Source: Oscillospiraceae bacterium
GTDB taxonomy: Bacteria; Bacillota; Clostridia; Oscillospirales; Ruminococcaceae
Reading direction: 5' to 3'
DNA length: 64,000 nt
Assembly (NCBI GenBank): GCA_017472735.1
Contig: JAFUOD010000013.1
Span: 1 to 64,000 of the forward strand
Numbering within the stretch: the first letter of the stretch is position 1; each line of letters opens with the position of its first letter. The notes under the pieces were generated by a model. That model had not been told where the DNA came from. It did no database searches and saw nothing but the letters and a program-made list of their open reading frames with translations. A program made the translations under genes and the position numbers. Positions 7,875 to 15,964 of the stretch are shown piece after piece.

Positions 7875-8648
7875 ATGGCAAAGAACAAAGAAAAGCCCAT
7901 ACTTTCAAAAGCACAGTTGACTGCGAAGTATAAATCCTCAACGAATATCTTGTTTATATTTGTTGCTCTGACAGCTATAAACATTATATCGTTCCTGCTT
8001 GGCAGCGACAACTTTTGGGTGTGCTCGGCAACAGTTCCGTGGGCAACGGTTGTCTTTTCATCGGGATTTGAAAGCCAGCCTGTGCTTATTGCGGGAATCA
8101 TATTGGCAACAATAATGATATTGGGATATCTCGCTTTTGCTTTTCTGGGCAAGAAGAACTTCGGCTGGGTAGTTGTATCGCTCGTTTTCGTAATTATCGA
8201 CACGATTGCGCTCATTGCTCTTTACGTGTGGATAGGCGACTTCAGCGGTATCCTCGACTTTTTGGGACACGTTTATATTATTTATTATCTGGCTGTGGCT
8301 GTTAACAACGGCAGAAAGCTTAAGGACGCCCCCGAATTTATCGAAGGCCTTTTGGTTAAGGAAGAACCTTTGGAAGAAAGCACATATATTAGATTTGCCG
8401 ACAGCGAAGCCAAGTATAAAAAGTGGCTTGAAGTTGAGTTTGAAAACAAGAGCATCGACTTAAGAAAAGTCGGCAAAAACTTAGAGCTTGTTATCGACGG
8501 ATATGTTTATGCCGAAACGACGCTTTCAACCGGCCAAGACACTGTACTTTCGGCTGTTGTGGGCGGCAGACTTTTTGAAGCGGGAATGACCGTAAAGCCT
8601 TATACCTACTTTATTTTGGCTGACCGTTGCCCCATTGCAATGAAATAA
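7875..8648 (+). CDS. Four-TM membrane protein with C-terminal soluble domain, unknown function
   Basis: I do not recognise this 257-residue protein. It has a short basic N-terminus, then four hydrophobic segments: about 22-42, 67-90 (around SQPVLIAGIILATIMILGYL), 97-118 and 125-145. The cytoplasmic C-terminal half (about 150-257) is soluble, with a basic KYKKWLEVEFENKSIDLRK segment and a strand-rich end. The ATG at 7875 follows a good GGAGGG site; the reading frame extends further upstream but over the promoter. It is monocistronic, with its own promoter and a bidirectional terminator shared with tmcAL. Confidence 0.8.
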   Translation: MAKNKEKPILSKAQLTAKYKSSTNILFIFVALTAINIISFLLGSDNFWVCSATVPWATVVFSSGFESQPVLIAGIILATIMILGYLAFAFLGKKNFGWVVVSLVFVIIDTIALIALYVWIGDFSGILDFLGHVYIIYYLAVAVNNGRKLKDAPEFIEGLLVKEEPLEESTYIRFADSEAKYKKWLEVEFENKSIDLRKVGKNLELVIDGYVYAETTLSTGQDTVLSAVVGGRLFEAGMTVKPYTYFILADRCPIAMK

Positions 8649-8657
8649 TAAAAATCA

Positions 8658-8690
8658 AAGCACTTGCCCAAAACGGCAGGTGCTTTTTAT
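8658..8690. terminator. Bidirectional terminator between convergent genes
   Basis: AAGCACTTGCC pairs with GGCAGGTGCTT (one G-U pair) around a six-base loop. It is followed by TTTTTATTT on the plus strand and by TGATTTTTATT on the minus strand, serving both the membrane protein gene and tmcAL. Confidence 0.88.
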
Positions 8691-8692
8691 TT

Positions 8693-9829
8693 CTATTTTA
8701 ATATCTCAAATTTCCTTGAAAACTCGCTGATGTATTCGCCTTTCTCGTTAAGTGCCAAGTGCAAAAGGCGGCTTGATAGCTCATCTAACTGTGCTAAGCG
8801 TTTAGCATCGGCACTTGTTTGCGAAAGCGCAGCAAGCGATGCCGAAACCGCAATTTGCGAAGTTTGCTTGCACTTGCTTAAAATTTCGGTGCCTCGGGTG
8901 TTCATTGCCAAAATTCGGGCATAGGGGTTTAAAGCCATATCCTCTTTAGTGACGCCGAGAGCGGCAAGCATAACAGCACGGCGCACACGGGCATGGGTGA
9001 TGTTTTTGGTTTTCACTTTTTCATAAAGTTCGTTAAGAGTGCCTGCCGTGCGTGAAGCCTCGAACAAGCGAGTCTCAAGTTCATCAGTATAAGGCACGTT
9101 GGCAAAATCGTTTTTTGTCATCATGGCAAGGCGGTATAAAACGGCAGATTCTATGTTCTTCGTATCGGTAACGTCATGTTTGGTTAATGCAAGAGGGGTA
9201 AAGCTGCTTGCGTCCCCTCCCCCTCGTATAACCTCGCGGATATAAGAAGCCGACGCAAAGCTTTCGCTGAGCTCGTCCGAGTCGTGAGGGGTGGTGCGTT
9301 TGATGGTAAAGGGCGCTATTTGCGTATTCTTAATCGCTCTGAGATACTCGATTGCAAGGGTGTTGTTGGCGCCGTTTAAAAGTTTGCTTGCGCTCTTTCC
9401 CAAAAGCGAAGAAATTGCCGCAGGATAAGTTAAGCCCTGTGCCATTTTGGATTTTATGTCACTCTCGCAAAGGCTTTCGATTTGGTTTGCAAGGGCTATA
9501 AGCTCGTTGACATCGCCCGATTCGGAACCGAAGGAGAGCATATCTATGCAGCCGAGTCGTTTAAAAATCTCGGCACCTGCTTTGGCAAAATCGGGGGCGG
9601 TGCCCAAACAAAACGGTACGGGAAGCTCTAAGACCAAGTCAGCGCCGCCTTTAATTGCCGCCCCGGCACGGGTGTGCTTGTCGCAAAGGGCAATTTCGCC
9701 GCGCTGAACACAGCTGCCGCTCATTACTGCAACAATGTGCGTAGCGCCTGCTTCACGGGTCTTTTCTATTTGATATTTGTGCCCATTGTGGAATGGGTTA
9801 TATTCGGCGATAATTCCTGCGATTTTCAT
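8693..9829 (-). CDS. tmcAL: tRNA(Met) cytidine acetate ligase
   Basis: TmcAL uses ATP and acetate to form N4-acetylcytidine at the wobble position of elongator tRNA(Met). The 378-residue protein begins KIAGIIAEYNPFHNGH, the nucleotidyltransferase alpha/beta phosphodiesterase motif with HxGH at residues 14-17. It continues with the family-typical VMSGSCVQRGE, GADLVLELP and LSFGSESGD segments. The ATG at 9829 has AAGGAAGTG upstream; the longer frame to 9964 runs into GC-rich island B and is not credible. The use of acetate connects loosely with ackA nearby, but that is speculation. Confidence 0.93.
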   Translation of the reverse strand: MKIAGIIAEYNPFHNGHKYQIEKTREAGATHIVAVMSGSCVQRGEIALCDKHTRAGAAIKGGADLVLELPVPFCLGTAPDFAKAGAEIFKRLGCIDMLSFGSESGDVNELIALANQIESLCESDIKSKMAQGLTYPAAISSLLGKSASKLLNGANNTLAIEYLRAIKNTQIAPFTIKRTTPHDSDELSESFASASYIREVIRGGGDASSFTPLALTKHDVTDTKNIESAVLYRLAMMTKNDFANVPYTDELETRLFEASRTAGTLNELYEKVKTKNITHARVRRAVMLAALGVTKEDMALNPYARILAMNTRGTEILSKCKQTSQIAVSASLAALSQTSADAKRLAQLDELSSRLLHLALNEKGEYISEFSRKFEILK

Positions 9830-9855
9830 TTTGTTCACTTCCTTCGGGTGGTTTT

Positions 9856-10012
9856 GCGAGCCGTCAAATGCAGGAGTTGAGCGCAGCGCGCGGGACGCGC
9901 GCTCTGCGAAAAGCTGCATTTGGTGGCGGGGGTTGGCGCGGGCGCTCGCCGCCGGTCCTCGCACGCCGCTTGCGCGGCGGCTCGGCTTCGCCTGCGAACA
10001 GCCCGCAAAAAG
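9856..10012. repeat. GC-rich intergenic island B
   Basis: A strongly GC-rich stretch between the ogg stop codon and the tmcAL start, with nested palindromes (GCGCGCGGGACGCGCGC near 9885-9902, GCCGCTTGCGCGGC near 9966-9980). It shares GCGAGCCGT (9856-9864) with islands A and D. In all three cases the word lies 26-30 bp upstream of a minus-strand start codon. No gene is credible here. Confidence 0.55.
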
Positions 10013-10807
10013 TCATTCCAAATTGCGAATGTAGTTGAAAATATAAAGCTGTGCCACGCCCTGTGAGCCCAAAGCACATTCGGGCAAACCGTTGGGGTAA
10101 TAGTTTTCCATAGCGCGTTTTATCCAAACGTCAACAGGAAAAGCTTCTAACTTATGCATACCGTAAAGCATAACGCAATCGGCAACCTTAGGACCAACGC
10201 CTTTTATTTTCATAAGCTCTTGTCTCGCTTCATCGATCTGGAGGATTTTGCATTTTTCGAGGTCGACCTCGCCGCTTGCAACCTTTTGTGCGGCATCTAT
10301 AACATACTTTGCTCTGAAACCCGAGCGAAGAAAGCTCAAAGTTTCGGGTGTCTCCTTGGCAAGCACGTCGGCAGTCGGAAAACAGCCGTAATGACTGACC
10401 AACCGTGAAATAATTCCTTTAATTCTGGGAATATTATTGTGCTGAGAGAAGATATATGATACCAACGCTTCCCATGCATCCTGTTTTAAAAGTCTTATGC
10501 CTTTAGAATAATCACAGGCTTTCAAAAGCGTTTCATCAGATGAATATATGCGTTTATATTCGGAATAATCGGTTTCAAGGTCGAAATAGTTTACCCATAC
10601 ATTCAAAAAGATTTCTTCCGATGTATCTTTTAAAACAAACCTTCCGTCGCTTCCGCTGATGGTAAGAGGTGTATCTATGCAGTAGCCCGAATATGTATTC
10701 TCGCCTGTCAGCTCCCAGCGGAAAGCCTGACCGCAATCAAGTGTTTCGCTTAATATCAAATCAGGCTGATATAAAATTATGTCGTTACCCATGACTTCAT
10801 ATTTCAT
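10013..10807 (-). CDS. ogg: 8-oxoguanine DNA glycosylase (Ogg1-type)
   Basis: This enzyme removes 8-oxoguanine opposite cytosine. The 264-residue protein has the Ogg1 N-terminal fold (DCGQAFRWE at about residues 24-32, then GYCIDTPLTI). The helix-hairpin-helix GPD module follows, with KIKGVGPKVADCVMLYG containing the catalytic Lys and EAFPVDVWIKRAM containing the catalytic Asp. The SQHNNIPRIKGIISRL segment contacts DNA in this family. It ends directly at GC-rich island B and lies divergent to a Cys-rich gene, sharing an overlapping promoter region. Confidence 0.93.
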   Translation of the reverse strand: MKYEVMGNDIILYQPDLILSETLDCGQAFRWELTGENTYSGYCIDTPLTISGSDGRFVLKDTSEEIFLNVWVNYFDLETDYSEYKRIYSSDETLLKACDYSKGIRLLKQDAWEALVSYIFSQHNNIPRIKGIISRLVSHYGCFPTADVLAKETPETLSFLRSGFRAKYVIDAAQKVASGEVDLEKCKILQIDEARQELMKIKGVGPKVADCVMLYGMHKLEAFPVDVWIKRAMENYYPNGLPECALGSQGVAQLYIFNYIRNLE

Positions 10808-10853
10808 AGCTTTCGTCCTCCTTAAAAAATGACAAAAACCTATAAGATTTTAC

Positions 10854-10882
10854 TTGTAATTGCAATATAAATCAATTATACT
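10854..10882 (+). promoter_or_regulatory. Promoter of the Cys-rich DUF6062-like gene
   Basis: TTGTAA (10854-10859), 17-bp spacer and TATACT (10877-10882), 55 bp before the start codon at 10938. Its -10 hexamer overlaps the -10 hexamer of the opposing ogg promoter. Confidence 0.7.
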
Positions 10883-10903
10883 AATTATATAACAATTTTG
10901 CAA
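10875..10903 (-). promoter_or_regulatory. ogg promoter
   Basis: Minus-strand TTGCAA (10898-10903), 17-bp spacer and TATAAT (10875-10880). It overlaps the divergent plus-strand promoter. Confidence 0.75.
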
Positions 10904-10937
10904 CAGCAAAAACTCCCACATTTCTAGGAGGATAGAT

Positions 10938-11624
10938 ATGAGAGAAAGTATTTTAACAATACCGATTAATGAGATTTTTGAGCCTAAGTGCGGCTGCCCT
11001 ATTTGCATGATGCGCGACACGCTTGAAAGCCACACGACCGAATACATTATGGGTGCCGCAATGATGGAGCCCGACGTGCGGATTGATACCAACCGACTCG
11101 GTTTTTGCCACACTCACTATCAGCAGCTTTTAAAGCAGAAAAACCGCCTTTCGTTGGCGCTAATGCTTCAGACGAGACTTGAGACCGTTAAAAAAGAAGT
11201 TTTCTCGAAAAAGAGTTTTTTAGAGCCAAAGGCAAAAAAGCTTAAGGCACTTGCCGGCCACAACTCGACCTGCTTTGTATGCTCGAAGGTTGATTGGGCA
11301 ATGGAGCGACTGATGGTGACCGTTTTTGATATGTATGAAAATTCGGAGGATTTCAGACGTTTGTTTGCCGAGCAGGAGTATATCTGCATGCCTCATTGCG
11401 AAATGCTGACTGAGCTTGCAAAGACAAAGCTGAGCAAAAAGTATGCTTCTGACTTTATTGACACCTGCACCGATCTTGCGGGAAAACAGATCGCTATGCT
11501 GTATGATGACGTTTCGCACTTCTGCTCGATGTTTGATTACAGAAACAATTCGCCCGATGCCGACTGGGGAAATTCGCGCGATTCGATCGAACGTGCCATA
11601 AAGTTCCTTACTTCCCGAGAATAA
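10938..11624 (+). CDS. Cys-rich protein, DUF6062-like
   Basis: A 228-residue soluble protein with two cysteine/histidine modules. The first has CGCPIC near the N-terminus and FCHTHYQQLL at about residue 57; the second has CFVCSKVDWAMERL at about 112 and CMPHCEML at about 155. The repeated CxxC...CxxH pattern suggests two metal sites. The order of motifs (IPINEIFEPKCGCPICMMRDTLE, then MMEPDVRIDTNRLGFC) matches what I recall of DUF6062, an uncharacterised clostridial family. AGGAGG lies seven bases before the ATG. It is divergent from ogg. Confidence 0.75.
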   Translation: MRESILTIPINEIFEPKCGCPICMMRDTLESHTTEYIMGAAMMEPDVRIDTNRLGFCHTHYQQLLKQKNRLSLALMLQTRLETVKKEVFSKKSFLEPKAKKLKALAGHNSTCFVCSKVDWAMERLMVTVFDMYENSEDFRRLFAEQEYICMPHCEMLTELAKTKLSKKYASDFIDTCTDLAGKQIAMLYDDVSHFCSMFDYRNNSPDADWGNSRDSIERAIKFLTSRE

Positions 11625-11692
11625 GATTTATGCATCAGATGCATAACCGTCCCGTTAATTGGACAGTTAGATCTTAAAGCCTTGCAGAACCG
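11625..11692. other. Spacer with a 19-bp palindrome
   Basis: Four bases after the stop codon is TTATGCATCAGATGCATAA (11628-11646), an inverted repeat with a three-base centre. It could be an operator or part of the transcript end; nothing decides between these. Confidence 0.4.
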
Positions 11693-11740
11693 CCGTTTGG
11701 CAACCGAAAAGTTGGTTGTCAAACGGTATTTTCATTTTTT
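11693..11740 (+). terminator. Intrinsic terminator of the DUF6062-like gene
   Basis: A 13-bp stem (CCGTTTGGCAACC with GGTTGTCAAACGG, one G-T pair) with an eight-base loop, followed by TATTTTCATTTTTT. Confidence 0.85.
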
Positions 11741-12084
11741 CACATAGGCTTAAAACCTCGCTTTTGCATGGTTTTTGTTTGAGTATTTTCGGGCGATTTA
11801 TAATAAAAAGTCGAAAAATGTGAATAGCGGTATTATACTGTCGGTAAATATGGATTTTTAAGGCAGGTTAAAAACCAAGTCCCCGAAAATCGGGGGTTTG
11901 TTAACTTTTCAACTAAGTTTTTAACATTTTTAACGCTTGGTTAAAAAGGTTTTCAACGGTTTCAACAGTGTTTTCAACATTTGTGTTGAAAAACAGAATT
12001 ACAGCTTGTATATTTTTTGCCCTAAAAGCCGATAATTTAGTAAGAAAATTTGAAAATATTAAGCGAAAAGAGGAAAAATCAATA
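11741..12084. repeat. Intergenic region with an array of TTTTCAAC-type 9-mers
   Basis: After a small hairpin (CCCCGAAAATCGGGG, 11881-11895) come six direct 9-mers of the form TTTT(C/T)AACN: 11906, 11918, 11927, 11950, 11959 (GTTTCAACA) and 11971. An inverted copy TGTTGAAAA follows at 11984-11992. Start-to-start spacings of the direct copies are 12, 9, 23, 9 and 12. TTTTCAACA differs by one base from the relaxed DnaA box TTWTNCACA, so a DnaA-type array is one possibility. No convincing gene lies in the first 344 bases. Confidence 0.5.
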
Positions 12085-12360
12085 ATGCTAAAAGGCGTTA
12101 CAAAAAGAACCATTGAAATAAAGATACCCGAAAGCAAATACTTTGATTCGGCTTTGCTTTTCATCAAACCTAACGCCGCAAAAAATCAATCATTTTGCAG
12201 ACGTGAAGCGAAAAAGCTGATTGAGACCGTAACCGATGTAACCGCAGACAAAAAGCTTAGACGAATGCAGACACTTATTACAGTGTTGTGTATTTCATTG
12301 GGACTGTGCATGGCGGCATTTGTTGCGGTGTTGGTTCTTTATACAAAAACAATGCTGTGA
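12085..12360 (+). CDS. Small single-pass membrane protein, unknown function
   Basis: A 91-residue protein beginning MLKGVTKRTIEIKIPES. It has a charged cytoplasmic part (about 1-62) with DSALLFIKPNAAKNQ and EAKKLIETVTDVTADKKLRRMQ, then one C-terminal membrane helix (about 63-86, rich in Leu, Val and Ala). AGAGGA lies upstream of the ATG at a slightly long spacing. I do not recognise the family. It sits between the 9-mer array and rlmB; any link between the array and this gene is an inference from position. Confidence 0.65.
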   Translation: MLKGVTKRTIEIKIPESKYFDSALLFIKPNAAKNQSFCRREAKKLIETVTDVTADKKLRRMQTLITVLCISLGLCMAAFVAVLVLYTKTML

Positions 12361-12388
12361 ATTTGGCAATAAATTTTAATAAAAACTC

Positions 12389-12417
12389 TTTGCATTCGAC
12401 ACAATATGTGGTATACT
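12389..12417 (+). promoter_or_regulatory. rlmB promoter
   Basis: TTTGCA (12389-12394), 17-bp spacer and TATACT (12412-12417) preceded by TG (extended -10). It lies 52 bp before the rlmB start codon. Confidence 0.65.
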
Positions 12418-12443
12418 TATAACGTGTATAAGTATATAAGTAT
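12413..12443 (+). repeat. Operator-like triple repeat at the rlmB promoter
   Basis: ATACTTAT (12413-12420) overlaps the -10 box. Its inverted form ATAAGTAT follows at 12428-12435 and again directly at 12436-12443. Three half-sites spanning the -10 and start point would suit a repressor dimer, but no regulator is known. Confidence 0.45.
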
Positions 12444-12468
12444 AACATTTTGATATCAAGGACGAATT

Positions 12469-13305
12469 ATGGACAAAAAACCGAACAAGAATTTTAAGAA
12501 TATTAAAGAAAATAAAGATAAAAAGCCTTATGAGCCTAAGAAGCAGGTGCCTTCTTCCTCTGCAGAGGAAGACACAGAAGGAATGTCGCTTATAATCGGC
12601 AGAAACCCTGTTATTGAAGCGCTTAAGGCGGACAAGCTTATTGACACGATTTTTATAAACCGTGAAGGCGGCGGCTCGCTCTCGCTTATTGTTAAAATGG
12701 CGAAGGAAAAAGAGATCGTTGTTAAAGAGGTCAGCGAGCAGAAGCTTTCAAACATGTCCAAGGGTGGAGCGCATCAGGGCGTAATTGCAATGGGCGCCTG
12801 TGCTGAATATGTTGAGATCGAGGACATTTTGGCTCTTGCCAAAGAGCGAAACGAGGATCCGTTTGTTATTATTTGCGACGAGATCGAGGACCCTCACAAC
12901 CTTGGTGCGATTATAAGAACAGCCGAAAGTGCGGGCGCACACGGAATTATAATTCCTAAAAGAAGAAGCGCTTCGCTTAACCACACCGTTTTTAAAACCT
13001 CGGCAGGTGCGGCAAGCTGGCTGCCTGTTGCAAGGGTTCCCAACATTCCCGCGGCAATTGACGAGCTTAAAAAGAACGGCATTTGGATCTATGGCACCGA
13101 CGCCTCGGGAGAGGATTACACAAAAGCTAACCTTAAAGGCGCTATCGGACTGGTAATCGGATCGGAAGGGTTTGGAATGGGCAGGCTTGTTGCAAGCAAA
13201 TGCGACTTTATGCTTAAACTGCCGATGAAGGGCAAGATCACCTCGCTTAACGCATCGGTTGCGGCAGGAATTTTTATGTATGAAATTGTAAGGCAGCGCG
13301 GCTGA
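12469..13305 (+). CDS. rlmB: 23S rRNA (guanosine-2251-2'-O)-methyltransferase RlmB
   Basis: A SPOUT (TrmH-type) enzyme that methylates the ribose of a conserved guanosine in the 23S peptidyl-transferase loop using SAM. The 278-residue protein has a low-complexity Lys/Asn/Glu-rich N-terminal extension (1-42), a substrate-binding domain (IIGRNPVIEALKADKLIDTIFINRE), and the knotted catalytic domain. The latter carries the three motifs: DEIEDPHNLGAIIRTAESAGAHGIII, GLVIGSEGFGM and LPMKGKITSLNASVAAGIFMYE. The ATG is preceded by AAGGA. It has its own promoter and is followed after 51 bases by the pseudo-P-type ATPase gene. Confidence 0.93.
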   Translation: MDKKPNKNFKNIKENKDKKPYEPKKQVPSSSAEEDTEGMSLIIGRNPVIEALKADKLIDTIFINREGGGSLSLIVKMAKEKEIVVKEVSEQKLSNMSKGGAHQGVIAMGACAEYVEIEDILALAKERNEDPFVIICDEIEDPHNLGAIIRTAESAGAHGIIIPKRRSASLNHTVFKTSAGAASWLPVARVPNIPAAIDELKKNGIWIYGTDASGEDYTKANLKGAIGLVIGSEGFGMGRLVASKCDFMLKLPMKGKITSLNASVAAGIFMYEIVRQRG

Positions 13306-13356
13306 CTTTAAAAGTGTAACAACTCTTGACAATCACGACAAGGAAGGAATTTTGTA

Positions 13357-15915
13357 ATGGCTGACAAGAATTTATCTATAGACGATATTTTAAACGAATA
13401 TTCAGGCAAAGCTTCATCGTCGAGCAAAAACAGCGATTCGATTGATATCGACGAGCTTATCAACTCGGTTTCGGGCGGTGCAAGCACCGGTCAGAAAACC
13501 GAAATGATTGAAGATGTTTTGGAAATCGGCGACAACAGCTTTGTTTTTGACCCCGGAGACGTAAAGCAGGAAACAAGCGAGCTTGTTATTACTGCATCCG
13601 AGGAAGAGGGCAACGAGACACCCTTAGCGTTTACCTCGACAATTGAGGTGCCTTTGACCGACGAGGAATCGATGCCCGAGGATATACCCTCGCTGAGACA
13701 GGGTAAGAGAACAACGCAGGGCACACAGGCGATTGAAAAGGTGATGTCGTCAAACACGGACGGTACTAAACCCGAGGCTGAAGAAAAGACCGTTCACATT
13801 GACCCGCCCAAAAAGGAAAATACGGTAAGTGAAGAAGCAAAAGCCACTCGCTCGGGCATAAGACCGATGGCAGAAAACCCCTCGAACACGGCGATGCTTG
13901 AAGGGCTTAAAAAGCTTAAGCGAGAGAGAGGCACACCAAGGGCTACTGCGAAGATACCTCCTGTTAACAGAGCTTCGATTGATAACATCGACCTTGAAAT
14001 CGGGCAGAAGGTGATTCCCAACACCGAAATCGGGTTGGATGAAAACGCCACCGAAGAAGAGAGACTTGCTTATCTTAACGCTAAACGCCGCGAAAGAGTT
14101 AAACAGTTTGTTATAAGCGGCGAGGAGGAAGAGACTCCCGACAAGAATGCTGTTGCAGACTTTGTTTCGTTTGAACAGGCAAGCGACATGGCAAAAAGCA
14201 TAGCCTCGCTTAAGGGCAGCCTGATTGTTAGATTTTGCGTTTTGCTTATTGCAACGCTTGTAAGCGGTTACATAACCCTGGCAAACGACTTAAAGCTGCC
14301 TTTGGTTTCGTTCCTTTCGCGTGCTGAAAACTCGGCGACGGCATATTTATTTGTTAATGTTGTTTTGGGACTTGCCGCCTGTGCGGTTTCGTTGACAGTT
14401 TTAACAGTAGGCCTTAAAAAGCTTTTGACAATGAAAGCCGACAGCGACAGCTTGGCAACCGTATCGGTTTTGTTTACAATGGTAACTGGCATTGCCCTTT
14501 TGACCGATTCGGAGCTTGTGCAGATGCAGCACGTTCAGCTTTACATTTGCATTTCGATTTTAGGGCTTTTAATTAACACGATAGGCAAGCTTTTAATTGT
14601 TACGCGAACAGAGCGAAACTTTAGATACGTTTCGGGCGGATATTCAAAATATGCCGCCATGCACATTGACGACGAAGAAATTGCGAGCAAGTTTACAAAG
14701 GGCGCACTCAGCGATTTCCCGTCGCTTTCGACCTCGAGAAAGACCGAATTTGTAAGCGACTTTATTAAAAACAGCTACTCGGCAGATTTGACCGACAGCT
14801 TCTGTAAATTCTTTGTGCCGGTTATTACTGTTATTTCGGTTATTATCGGCGTGATCGCGGCATTTGTTCACCCCGAGACGATCGTTGACACCACCGACAG
14901 AGTGTTTTATGCAATGAGCTGTGCCTGCGGCACGATTTCGATGTGCTCGGCTGTGGGTATGATGCTTGTTACAAACATTCCTTTGGCTAAGGCTTCTAAG
15001 AAGTATTTGCAGTCATCGGCTGTAATGCTTGGATATTCGGCAGTTGACAAATTCGCAGATACCAACTCGGTGCTTATTGATGCTGTTGACCTCTTCCCCG
15101 ACGGTATGGTTGATATTGTTAATATTAAGCCTGCAAAGAAAACACCTTTAGAGGAAGGCATTTTATATGCGGCATCGCTTTGCTGCCAAACTGAAAGCAT
15201 TCTGCGCTCGGCATTTTATAAGATGATAAAGGGCAAGACCGAAATGCTTTACCCTGTTGAAAGCTATATTTATGAGGACGGGCTGGGACTTTCGGGTTGG
15301 ATTCAGAACAAGCGAGTTTTGTTCGGCAACCGTGCTTTAATGGAGAGCCATTCGATTGAGGGCCTGCCCTCGTTAGAAAAAGAAGAACAGTATAAAAAGG
15401 AAGCTTCTAACCTTTTGTACTTATCAATAGGCGGTACTCTTGCAATGCTGTTTATCGTTCAGATAAGGGCATCGGTTTCAATTAAACGTGCGCTTAAGGA
15501 CCTTGAAAAGCAGAATATTACTGTTATTCTTCGCTCGGTCGATTCCTCGCTTAGCATTACAAGACTTGCTGAAATGTTTGAAGTCAGCCCCAACATGTTT
15601 AAGCTTTTGCCGTTCAGATTCCATGCCGATTATGACGCACAGACATCTTACATTTCAAAGATGAGCTCGCCCATGATCTATTCCGGTCACTTCTCATCGC
15701 TGGCAATGCTTCTTTCAGGAGCTAAAAAGCTGTTGAAATCGGCAACCGTAGGTGTTGCAATTCAAACTTTGTCGGCGCTTTTGGGTGTTGTTTTGGCAGT
15801 GGTTATGGTGCTTGTGGGCACGTTCTCGGGTATTTTAACAGGAACAGTTGTGCTTGTTTACAACATTTTGTTTGCTGTTATTACAGCGATCACACAGTCG
15901 GTTGCAAAAACCTGA
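13357..15915 (+). CDS. P-type ATPase-like membrane protein with lost catalytic motifs
   Basis: This 852-residue protein has a long acidic, probably disordered N-terminus (1-280) and then follows heavy-metal P-type ATPases. There are four membrane helices (about 285-420), an A-domain-like loop, a helix pair where the CPC motif should be (here MSCACGTISM), and KASKKYLQSSAVMLGYSAVDKFADTN, which lines up with the stalk before DKTGT. An N-domain relic, RVLFGNRALMESHSIEGLPS (Gly at 657), follows, and two helices close the protein. The catalytic motifs are gone: DKTGT is DTNSV (Asp 568 kept), TGD is SVD (727-729), and GDGINDAP is replaced by SGHFSSLAM. It should not hydrolyse ATP by the usual route. 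A role as membrane scaffold or sensor is a guess. AAGGAAGG precedes the ATG; a terminator follows. Confidence 0.8.
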   Translation: MADKNLSIDDILNEYSGKASSSSKNSDSIDIDELINSVSGGASTGQKTEMIEDVLEIGDNSFVFDPGDVKQETSELVITASEEEGNETPLAFTSTIEVPLTDEESMPEDIPSLRQGKRTTQGTQAIEKVMSSNTDGTKPEAEEKTVHIDPPKKENTVSEEAKATRSGIRPMAENPSNTAMLEGLKKLKRERGTPRATAKIPPVNRASIDNIDLEIGQKVIPNTEIGLDENATEEERLAYLNAKRRERVKQFVISGEEEETPDKNAVADFVSFEQASDMAKSIASLKGSLIVRFCVLLIATLVSGYITLANDLKLPLVSFLSRAENSATAYLFVNVVLGLAACAVSLTVLTVGLKKLLTMKADSDSLATVSVLFTMVTGIALLTDSELVQMQHVQLYICISILGLLINTIGKLLIVTRTERNFRYVSGGYSKYAAMHIDDEEIASKFTKGALSDFPSLSTSRKTEFVSDFIKNSYSADLTDSFCKFFVPVITVISVIIGVIAAFVHPETIVDTTDRVFYAMSCACGTISMCSAVGMMLVTNIPLAKASKKYLQSSAVMLGYSAVDKFADTNSVLIDAVDLFPDGMVDIVNIKPAKKTPLEEGILYAASLCCQTESILRSAFYKMIKGKTEMLYPVESYIYEDGLGLSGWIQNKRVLFGNRALMESHSIEGLPSLEKEEQYKKEASNLLYLSIGGTLAMLFIVQIRASVSIKRALKDLEKQNITVILRSVDSSLSITRLAEMFEVSPNMFKLLPFRFHADYDAQTSYISKMSSPMIYSGHFSSLAMLLSGAKKLLKSATVGVAIQTLSALLGVVLAVVMVLVGTFSGILTGTVVLVYNILFAVITAITQSVAKT

Positions 15916-15929
15916 TATGATTTAAAACA

Positions 15930-15961
15930 AAGCGGTGAACGGTTGTGTTCGCCGCTTTTTT
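15930..15961 (+). terminator. Intrinsic terminator after the pseudo-P-type ATPase gene
   Basis: AAGCGGTGAAC pairs with GTTCGCCGCTT (one G-U pair), followed by TTTTTTGTT. Confidence 0.85.
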
Positions 15962-15964
15962 GTT

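Noticed and set aside
9830-10127. Overlapping minus-strand frames and an extended tmcAL start in island B
   Set aside because: They lack ribosome binding sites and family similarity; tmcAL clearly starts at 9829.
11906-11992. CRISPR array
   Set aside because: Repeats are only nine bases, spacings are far too short and there are no cas genes.
11913-12167. Minus-strand 84-codon frame with VEN repeats
   Set aside because: The repeats are simply the reverse of the TTTTCAAC array; it overlaps the small membrane protein gene and has no ribosome binding site.
12748-13332. Long minus-strand frame antisense to rlmB
   Set aside because: RlmB is certain from its motifs. The antisense product is Asn/Arg/Cys rich with no family likeness and arises from codon bias.
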